Shown: piece after piece, positions 57,664 to 64,000 of the stretch
Numbering within the stretch: position 1 is the stretch's first letter
Layout of the letters: every line of letters starts with the position of its first letter
DNA from: Paludibacter sp.
GTDB lineage: Bacteria > Bacteroidota > Bacteroidia > Bacteroidales > Paludibacteraceae
Assembly: GCA_028690665.1 (NCBI GenBank)
Contig: JAQVAV010000003.1
Coordinates: forward strand, 62,001 to 126,000
Length of the DNA: 64,000 nucleotides
Direction: 5' to 3'
The notes under the pieces: generated by a model
Told to the model about the DNA's origin: nothing
Database searches by the model: none
What the model saw: the letters and a program-made list of their open reading frames with translations, nothing else
Made by a program: the position numbers and the translations under genes

Positions 57664-60600
57664 ATGAGTATATACGAAAGTGCAGTAAAAAGACCTATTA
57701 TGACGGCTCTCATATTTGTAGCCGTTGTTGTTTTAGGGATCTTTTCATATACAAATCTTCCGATTGACCTGCTCCCCAAAATTGAAACCAACAGCATTAT
57801 GGTTTTAACGACTTACGATGGAGCAAGCGCCTCGGATGTGGAAACAAATGTGACAAAACCACTTGAAAATTCGTTGAATACAGTTTCGAATCTGAAAAAC
57901 ATAACCTCTGTTTCCAAAGAAAATCGCTCTATAATCACACTCGAATTTGATTATGGTGAAGATATTGATGTGCTGACCAACGACGTTCGGGACAAATTGA
58001 ATATGGTAAAATCCTATTTACCTACAGGTATTCAGGAACCTATTATTTTCAAATTTAGTACCGATATGATTCCGGTAATGTTGATTTCGGCATCGGCAGA
58101 TAAAAGTCTGCCGGCACTGTATAAAATATTGGATGATAAAGTTGCAAACCCGTTAGCCCGTATTGACGGAGTCGGATCTGTTTCAATAAGTGGTGCTCCG
58201 GAACGTGAAATTCACGTATATGTGGATCCCATGAAATTAGAAGCTTATAATTTAAGTGTCGAAGCAATATCACAGTATATCCGCATGGAAAACGTAAACA
58301 CTCCTGCGGGGAACATGGATGTCGGAAATGAAACTTACTCTTTGCGTGTACAGGGGGAATTTAAAGATCCTTCGGAATTAAATAAAATTGTAGTCGGTAC
58401 ATACAACGGAAAAACAATCTTTCTTTCTGACGTAGCTAAAGTTGATGACAGCGAACAAGAACGACTACAGGAAAGTTTCACCAACGGTACTCAGGGAGCT
58501 ACCATTGTTGTTCAAAAACAGTCTGGGTCAAATACTGTAAAAATTGCAGATGCTATCAATAAAGCATTGCCGGATATAAAGAAAACGTTACCCGCCGACA
58601 TTAAACTTAATGTAATTATTGATACCTCAGACCAGATCAAAAACACAATCAATGGATTGACGGAAACGGTTTTATACGCATTTCTTTTCGTAATTCTGGT
58701 AGTTTTAGCTTTTCTTGGCCGGTGGAGAGCAACAGTAATCATTATTCTGACAATTCCAATCTCACTGATTGCAGCCTTCATCTACCTTTACGGAACCGGA
58801 GGAACATTGAATATTATATCGTTAAGTTCCTTGTCCATTGCAATTGGTATGGTGGTGGATGATGCGATTGTGGTACTCGAAAACATTACAACGCACATTG
58901 AGCGTGGGGCCAGACCCAAAAGTGCGGCTGTTCACGGAACAAACGAAGTTGCTCTTTCCGTAGTTGCTTCAACTTTAACCATTATTGCAGTATTCTTCCC
59001 GCTTACCTTAGTTTCCGGTATGGCCGGGGTTATGTTTGAACAATTAGGTTGGATGGTGACCATTATCATTGTTGTTTCAATGATTTGCGCGCTGACCTTA
59101 ACTCCAATGCTTACATCTCAGCTGCTGAAATTAGATCCAAATCATAGCAAGGCATTTAAAATCATTTACGCCCCTATTGAAAAAGCATTGGATAAACTTG
59201 ACAGCATGTATGCTAAACTTGTCAATTTTGCCGTTCGTCACCGCAAAACAATTGTAGGTTTGGCTATCGGATTTTTCATATTGAGTTTATTACCTTTAAA
59301 AGGTATCGGAACTGAATTTATACCTGCTCAGGATAACGGTAGGATCTCGGCAACCATAGAACTACCAGTAGGAACACGTGCTGAAATTACCAAATCGGTA
59401 GCCCATCAGTTACGAAAAAACTGGCAAAAGAAGTATCCTGAACTGGACATGATTAACTTTGCCGTTGGTCAGGCAAGTAGTTCCAATGTTTGGGGATCTT
59501 TGCAAACGAATGGTTCCAATATTATATCGATGAATATGAGATTAATTCCGTTAGAAAACAGAAGCAGAACATTATTCCAGATTTGCGACAGCATCCGTAA
59601 AGATTTGGATTATATGCCTGAAATTGCCAAATCGAAGGTAACTGCCGGTGGTGGAATGAGCATGATGGGAGGTCAGTCAACACTCGATCTGGAAATTTAC
59701 GGTTACGATTTTGAATCAACAGATAAAGTTGCTCAGGAATTAGCCGGTAGGTTTGCTAAAATCCCGGGACTAACCAATATCAATATCAGTCGTGAAGATT
59801 ATTCTCCGGAGTTTCAGGTAGACTTCGATCGTGAAAAATTGGCCTTAAACGGGTTGAATATTGCAACAGCCTCCAATTATCTGAATAACAGAATCAATGG
59901 ATTAACAGCCTCTCTGTATCGTGAAGATGGAGATGAATATAATATAAAAGTTATGTATGCTCCTGAATTCAGAAAATCGGTAGAAGATATTGAAAACATT
60001 CTGATTTACAACAGTCAGGGACAGCCCGTCAGATTAAAAGAACTCGGAAAAGTTGTCGAAAGATTTACTCCGCCGACTATTGAACGTAAAAATAGACAAC
60101 GTGTGGTAACTATTGCGTCTACAGTTTCGGGAACGACTATTGACAAAGCGGTAGCAGCCATGAACAAAGAAATCAGCCAGGTTGATATTCCTAGCGACAT
60201 TTACACTAAAATTGCAGGAACTTATATCGACCAGCAGGATTCTTTCAAAGATCTGTTCTCTTTGTTATTAATCATTGTGATGTTAGTGTTTATTGTAATG
60301 GCATCTCAGTTCGAATCGTTGACTTATCCGTTTATCATCATGTTCTCGGTTCCTTTCGCAATATCGGGAGTTATACTGGCTCTCGGACTGACCGGTAGCA
60401 CATTGAACATGATGTCGTTTGTAGGTATGATTATGCTTGTAGGTATTGTTGTGAAAAATGGTATTGTGCTCGTTGACTATATCAACCTGAATCGAGAACG
60501 TGGTATGGGAATTATCAGAGCCGTGGTTTCGGGAGGAAAATCACGTCTGCGTCCAGTATTAATGACGACTCTCACAACTATTCTTGGTATGTTGCCGTTA

Positions 60601-60792
60601 GCAATTTCGCACTCGGAAGGGTCTGAAATGTGGAAGCCCATGGCTATAACAGTTATAGGAGGTCTGACAGTTTCAACTATTCTGACATTGATAATTATAC
60701 CCACAATTTATACTATGTTTGCTTCAAGCAAGATTAAACGTCAACATCGGAAGAACAAAAAACTGATGTTGGAAAATAATAATATCGACTAA
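57664..60792 (+). CDS. RND family inner-membrane efflux transporter
   Basis: 1,042 residues, twelve membrane helices and two large periplasmic loops. Helix 4 has the proton-relay Asp pair in IAIGMVVDDAIVVLENI, and helix 10 the matching Lys in GIVVKNGIVLVDYI. The opening YESAVKRPIMTALIFVAVVVLGIFSY is typical of the HAE/hydrophobe type. Exact substrates cannot be read from sequence; the heavy-metal (CusA) Met triad is not evident to me, so drugs or lipids are more likely. Confidence 0.95.
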   Translation: MSIYESAVKRPIMTALIFVAVVVLGIFSYTNLPIDLLPKIETNSIMVLTTYDGASASDVETNVTKPLENSLNTVSNLKNITSVSKENRSIITLEFDYGEDIDVLTNDVRDKLNMVKSYLPTGIQEPIIFKFSTDMIPVMLISASADKSLPALYKILDDKVANPLARIDGVGSVSISGAPEREIHVYVDPMKLEAYNLSVEAISQYIRMENVNTPAGNMDVGNETYSLRVQGEFKDPSELNKIVVGTYNGKTIFLSDVAKVDDSEQERLQESFTNGTQGATIVVQKQSGSNTVKIADAINKALPDIKKTLPADIKLNVIIDTSDQIKNTINGLTETVLYAFLFVILVVLAFLGRWRATVIIILTIPISLIAAFIYLYGTGGTLNIISLSSLSIAIGMVVDDAIVVLENITTHIERGARPKSAAVHGTNEVALSVVASTLTIIAVFFPLTLVSGMAGVMFEQLGWMVTIIIVVSMICALTLTPMLTSQLLKLDPNHSKAFKIIYAPIEKALDKLDSMYAKLVNFAVRHRKTIVGLAIGFFILSLLPLKGIGTEFIPAQDNGRISATIELPVGTRAEITKSVAHQLRKNWQKKYPELDMINFAVGQASSSNVWGSLQTNGSNIISMNMRLIPLENRSRTLFQICDSIRKDLDYMPEIAKSKVTAGGGMSMMGGQSTLDLEIYGYDFESTDKVAQELAGRFAKIPGLTNINISREDYSPEFQVDFDREKLALNGLNIATASNYLNNRINGLTASLYREDGDEYNIKVMYAPEFRKSVEDIENILIYNSQGQPVRLKELGKVVERFTPPTIERKNRQRVVTIASTVSGTTIDKAVAAMNKEISQVDIPSDIYTKIAGTYIDQQDSFKDLFSLLLIIVMLVFIVMASQFESLTYPFIIMFSVPFAISGVILALGLTGSTLNMMSFVGMIMLVGIVVKNGIVLVDYINLNRERGMGIIRAVVSGGKSRLRPVLMTTLTTILGMLPLAISHSEGSEMWKPMAITVIGGLTVSTILTLIIIPTIYTMFASSKIKRQHRKNKKLMLENNNID

Positions 60793-60799
60793 ATGAAAT

Positions 60800-60831
60800 C
60801 TCAAAAGGATGTGAATTCATATCCTTTTGAG
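60800..60831 (+). promoter_or_regulatory. Long hairpin between the RND gene and the PII-like gene
   Basis: CTCAAAAGGAT (60800-60810) pairs perfectly with ATCCTTTTGAG (60821-60831), and the loop contains the palindrome TGAATTCA. The bases after it are T-rich but interrupted, so it is likely an attenuator or partial terminator. Confidence 0.6.
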
Positions 60832-60859
60832 TAATTTTATTATTTCAAAATAAAATAAT

Positions 60860-61153
60860 ATGAAATCAATTTTTATAGCTTTCGATCAAGCCTATTACGA
60901 ACAGATTCTCCCAATTCTCAGCAACAATCACGTCAGAGGTTTTACCCGCTGGGAAGAAGTTCAGGGCAGAGGTAGCAAAACCGGTAATCCTCATTATGGA
61001 AATCATGCGTGGCCAACATTAAATTCCGCCATGATAACAGTGGTAGATGACAGTAAAGTAAAACCCATACTGGAAGCCTTGAAAAAACTTGATGCAACGT
61101 CCGACCAAATGGGCATCAGAGCATTTGTATGGAACATCGAAGATGGAATGTAA
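60860..61153 (+). CDS. Small PII-like protein (PII-NG type) beside the efflux pump
   Basis: 97 residues, cytoplasmic. The ferredoxin-like pattern (MKSIFIAFDQAYYEQILPILSNNHVRGFTRWEEVQGRG, then HAWPTLNSAMITVVDDSKVKPILEALKKLD) matches the PII-like superfamily and especially the branch I know as PII-NG, which is found beside RND efflux genes. It lacks the usual PII T-loop uridylylation tyrosine. It may sense a small ligand and tune the pump. Last gene of the operon, behind a hairpin. Confidence 0.75.
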   Translation: MKSIFIAFDQAYYEQILPILSNNHVRGFTRWEEVQGRGSKTGNPHYGNHAWPTLNSAMITVVDDSKVKPILEALKKLDATSDQMGIRAFVWNIEDGM

Positions 61154-61175
61154 AAAGTGCTGGATAATATCAACA

Positions 61176-61209
61176 AAAAAAGCTGAATTCTCTTTAATTC
61201 AGCTTTTTT
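61176..61209. terminator. Bidirectional intrinsic terminator
   Basis: AAAAAAGCTGAATT (61176-61189) pairs with AATTCAGCTTTTTT (61196-61209). T-rich on both strands, between the convergent PII-like gene and the T9SS-tailed protein gene. Confidence 0.85.
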
Positions 61210-61233
61210 GTTTGATTTAGTTTTCTTATTAGC

Positions 61234-62028
61234 TTAGCGTGTAAATTTCAAAGCTCCCTGAATACCTGCCGCTTTTACAACATAAATACCTTTTTGCAAA
61301 TTTGAAGTATTGATATCTTCTGCTGATTTCATAATGAGGCTACCAACTGTATTGTAAACTTTCAGTTCTATGTTATTAGGATTAGAAATTTGAGAACCAT
61401 TGTAGGCAATACCCTTGTCTGACAGCAATATTTTTACCGAAGCAACAGCAATATCTCCACTTGCAATAGAAGTTGCATTCGTAGCGCTAACCATATATAG
61501 ATTTAGTCCACCTGCCGTATATCCATCGGTATCAGCATCCACATTTTTAGCTGAATAAATATAAATTACAGTTTCAGCACCGGTGTAAGTAAATGTGGGA
61601 GGATCAATAGTTTCATCTTTACCAGCGTTTCCATCTACTAACATTGAACCAATCACAGTTCCATCCGCTGAAGCAACTTCAAGTTTTCGAACAGCAGAAC
61701 TTGATGAAGAAACTGCGCATACCTGAATAGTCGAATTGCCAGAAACTTTTAATGCCAGACAATTAGCAGTAGCAACTGCTCCGGATCCTCCTGTTTTCAA
61801 GCGTGTGTGATAAGAGCCTGTAGTCCATTTTTTCATTGAAGTTGATGACGTATTATCTATAGACATTTTTTCACTTATAGCCATTAACTCACCAGCAATG
61901 ACATCAGAGTTACCTACATCTAAAGTTTTATCTTCAGTTAAGAGAATTGAAAAATCCCAAACTTTATCAGCAGCACTCATTGTACTACATAAAAACAATA
62001 CCGAAATAAAAAGTAAACTTTTTTTCAT
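61234..62028 (-). CDS. Secreted protein with T9SS C-terminal tail, unknown role
   Basis: 264 residues with signal peptide ending at STMSAA. The middle (about 25-190) is beta-rich, Ser/Thr/Gly-rich and without a recognised family; the start DKVWDFSILL and blocks like GSGAVATANCLALKVSGNSTIQVCAVSSSS look like a pectinase-associated sandwich domain. Residues from about 190 (SVKILLSDKGIAYNGSQI, IELKVYNTVGSLIMKSAEDINTSNLQKGIYVVKA) form a type A T9SS sorting tail. It follows a PL1 lyase gene by 122 bp on the same strand, suggesting a role in pectin binding or degradation. Confidence 0.7.
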   Translation of the reverse strand: MKKSLLFISVLFLCSTMSAADKVWDFSILLTEDKTLDVGNSDVIAGELMAISEKMSIDNTSSTSMKKWTTGSYHTRLKTGGSGAVATANCLALKVSGNSTIQVCAVSSSSSAVRKLEVASADGTVIGSMLVDGNAGKDETIDPPTFTYTGAETVIYIYSAKNVDADTDGYTAGGLNLYMVSATNATSIASGDIAVASVKILLSDKGIAYNGSQISNPNNIELKVYNTVGSLIMKSAEDINTSNLQKGIYVVKAAGIQGALKFTR

Positions 62029-62150
62029 GATCTTATAATTTAAATGATTTGTGATAGAAATAATTCATATTCACAAAAATAAACTGAACACATAAAACCC
62101 ATGAGTAATTGTTGACCGAAAATGTGTAATTATTGACACTTTGCGATTGA

Positions 62151-63563
62151 TTAATACTGAGCCAATTTGGCGCCAGTGTACTCATTATCAGTGATACGTT
62201 GTACCAGACTATTCAAATAAATTTCCAAATAAGTGTAACCCTCATTATTTTTATCACCTGCATTTTTGCCTGGAAAATTTTCTGCCATCCAAACATCAGG
62301 AATACCATCAGCATTAGTGTCTTCTGGAGCTTCTTCGGAATTATAAACAGGATATCCTCCGACATCTTTAGGCGAATCTATAATTCCCGGACGACCACTA
62401 ACGGAACCTTTATACCGGGGAATACCCGTAATAATTTCCTGAGCAATGCGTAAGTCTACCGGATCACGACGAAGAGAGGCACCTGCATACGCTAAAACAA
62501 TTTTATAAGCATCTTCAACTGGTTGCTCCATAATTGGAGTACAAGAATATGGGACTTTTGCAAGCGCATCCTTTTTCTTCACACCCGAAGCAAATTTAAC
62601 ATGCTGCCAATCATCCCCCGCGGGCTCTTCGGCTCCAAACAAATAATTACCTGTTATAAAATAAGTTCCATGTCCGGGAGGAACCTCTTCCGGATTTTTA
62701 TCTCTGTCGATCTGATTGATATAATCCCGTTTAGAATTTTTTGTTGCAGGACCCGGCTTATAATAATTTCCAACCATATTGTAATGACCTGCACTTTCGC
62801 CACCGTAAGTTACATTATCGCCCCAATTAAAAACAACATTATTTCTAAAATCCACTCTTTCCTCTTCAAAAGTAGCATGATACTTTAAACCTGCACGTTT
62901 CCACCCGTTAAAACGAGGAACCCGGCTCAAATGATTCGCAATTATATTATGATGAAAACTTGCATTATCACCACCCCAAATTCCTCCATAACCATGAGCT
63001 CCTTTTTCATGTCCGGCATTATCCAACGATTCAGAAATAATACACCATTGCAATGTAAAATCTTTATTGTCATAGAACGATGCTGTTTCATCAATACTCC
63101 AACTCATTGAACAGTGATCTACAATAATATTTTTGAAACCCCTGGCCCCTATTGCATCACTTTCATTGGTAAGATCGACATTACCTAATCTGAAACGCAT
63201 GTATCGTATAATGACATTGTCTGCGTTTATAGTTATTTCATGATCTTTAATGCAAATTCCGTCACCAGGTGCTGATTGTCCGGCAATAGTCAAATCTCCA
63301 TGTTTAATAGATATTTTTCTTTTTAATTCAATAATTCCTGAAACCTTAAAAAGAACTGTACGCGGATAATGCTGATTCAGAGCCCATCTTAATGTACCTT
63401 CAGACTCATCATCGGCCAAAGATGTTACATAAATTACTTTTCCATCACGGCCTCCTGTGGTGTACATACCTCCACCATAAGCACCTGGAAATGCCGGTAT
63501 CTGTCCGCTTAATGAAAATACGAGCAAACTAAAAATGAGAAATGAGAAAGTTATTTTTTTCAT
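62151..63563 (-). CDS. PL1 family pectate lyase, secreted
   Basis: 470 residues with a signal peptide ending near SLSGQ. Mature start IPAFPGAYGGGMYTTGGRDGKVIYVTSLAD, then TLRWALNQHYPRTVLFKVSG, the classic PL1 parallel beta-helix opening; IIVDHCSMSWSIDETASFY and NHLSRVPRFNGW are the catalytic/calcium core. Near the C-terminus DTNADGIPDVW is a calcium-binding, dockerin/TSP3-like motif. It cuts polygalacturonate by beta-elimination. Tandem paralogue of the gene at the right edge. Confidence 0.92.
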   Translation of the reverse strand: MKKITFSFLIFSLLVFSLSGQIPAFPGAYGGGMYTTGGRDGKVIYVTSLADDESEGTLRWALNQHYPRTVLFKVSGIIELKRKISIKHGDLTIAGQSAPGDGICIKDHEITINADNVIIRYMRFRLGNVDLTNESDAIGARGFKNIIVDHCSMSWSIDETASFYDNKDFTLQWCIISESLDNAGHEKGAHGYGGIWGGDNASFHHNIIANHLSRVPRFNGWKRAGLKYHATFEEERVDFRNNVVFNWGDNVTYGGESAGHYNMVGNYYKPGPATKNSKRDYINQIDRDKNPEEVPPGHGTYFITGNYLFGAEEPAGDDWQHVKFASGVKKKDALAKVPYSCTPIMEQPVEDAYKIVLAYAGASLRRDPVDLRIAQEIITGIPRYKGSVSGRPGIIDSPKDVGGYPVYNSEEAPEDTNADGIPDVWMAENFPGKNAGDKNNEGYTYLEIYLNSLVQRITDNEYTGAKLAQY

Positions 63564-63605
63564 GATTGCAGATCAATTATAGTTAGTTATAGAAAATCCG
63601 ATTCA

Positions 63606-64000
63606 TTAATACAAATTCTGGACTAAACTGTTCATATAGACTTCGAGATTTGTGTACGTTCCATCCAAAGTTTTCAAACTTCCGTCTGAATTATTTTTTT
63701 TATTTAAGCCATAAGCATCTTCCCAATCATCTGGAATTCCGTCGCCATCAGAATCTTTTAAAACATCCGATTGTGTGTACGAATAATCCGGCCATCCTCC
63801 TACATCTTTCTGTGAATCAATAAGTCCATTGTTGCTTCCGTTGGACCCGGTGTAAGTAAATGTGCCCGATTTGCACTCCTGTACAATGCGCCTGTCAACG
63901 GTATCACGTTTGAAACTGGCTCCGGCTTTAGTCAAAACATCATCATAAGCTTCGGACGCTGTCTGAACCGATAAATAAGTCGTAATATTGAATTCAATAT
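63606..64000 (-). CDS. PL1-like pectate lyase, C-terminal part (cut by window edge)
   Basis: The visible 131 codons stay open to the right edge; the TTG at 63935 is not a real start because the frame continues upstream (IEFNITTYLSVQTASEAYDDVLTKAGASFKRD). The sequence mirrors the neighbouring PL1 enzyme's end: AGASFKRDTVDRRIVQE versus AGASLRRDPVDLRIAQE, a DVGGWPDY segment, and DSDGDGIPDDWE in place of DTNADGIPDVW, then YTNLEVYMNSLVQ. It is thus a tandem PL1 paralogue, 42 bp upstream in the same operon. Confidence 0.85.
   Translation of the reverse strand, partial: IEFNITTYLSVQTASEAYDDVLTKAGASFKRDTVDRRIVQECKSGTFTYTGSNGSNNGLIDSQKDVGGWPDYSYTQSDVLKDSDGDGIPDDWEDAYGLNKKNNSDGSLKTLDGTYTNLEVYMNSLVQNLY

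Noticed and set aside
63606-63935. 109-residue protein starting at a TTG
   Set aside because: The frame continues without a stop to the window edge and aligns with the C-terminus of the neighbouring PL1 enzyme, so it is the end of a larger gene.

Overview
The window looks like a chromosomal segment of a free-living or gut Bacteroidales bacterium. The evidence is SusC/SusD-type nutrient uptake genes, a hybrid two-component regulator, type IX secretion (T9SS) C-terminal tails, an AT-rich composition, Bacteroidetes-type -7 boxes (TAnnTTTG) in front of many genes, and a menaquinone-type UbiE. A Paludibacter- or Dysgonomonas-like relative is my guess from gene content; no 16S gene is present to decide it.

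Region 1 (1-25,250, all minus strand) is one large polysaccharide utilization locus (PUL). Read in the direction of transcription it runs: HTCS regulator, GH88 unsaturated glucuronyl hydrolase, secreted beta-helix protein, beta-helix protein with a T9SS-like tail, large heparinase II/III-type lyase with a T9SS tail, small discoidin (F5/8 type C) protein, SusC, SusD, FAS1 lipoprotein, PKD-like lipoprotein, GH43-like beta-propeller, GH2 hydrolase, and a GH95 alpha-fucosidase cut by the left edge. A lyase plus GH88 implies a uronic-acid polysaccharide; GH95 and GH2 suggest fucose and neutral-sugar (galactose-like) side groups. No sulfatase is visible. A tandem 20/21-bp direct repeat just upstream of a -7 box in front of GH88 is a good candidate operator for the HTCS.

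Region 2 (25,800-50,850) is mostly housekeeping: maf and a UbiA prenyltransferase; a pair of exported hydrolases; the RNase P RNA gene (rnpB); yihY; secA; lgt; ubiE; a TlpA-like thioredoxin; a YgiQ radical SAM protein; pepT; gcvT; a TonB receptor with its DUF4249 lipoprotein; an rRNA methyltransferase, metallo-hydrolase and lipoprotein operon; a HIT protein; a small helix-turn-helix protein with a palindromic promoter; and an M20 dipeptidase.

Region 3 (51,000-61,200, plus strand) is an envelope and export block. It holds a Wza-like exporter with a Wzc-like tyrosine kinase, then a TetR regulator followed by a TolC / membrane-fusion / RND pump operon and a small PII-like protein (PII-NG type).

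Region 4 (61,230-64,000, minus strand) starts a second carbohydrate island: a T9SS-tailed secreted protein and two tandem PL1 pectate lyases, the second cut by the right edge. I saw no tRNA, rRNA, CRISPR array, prophage or intact insertion sequence.
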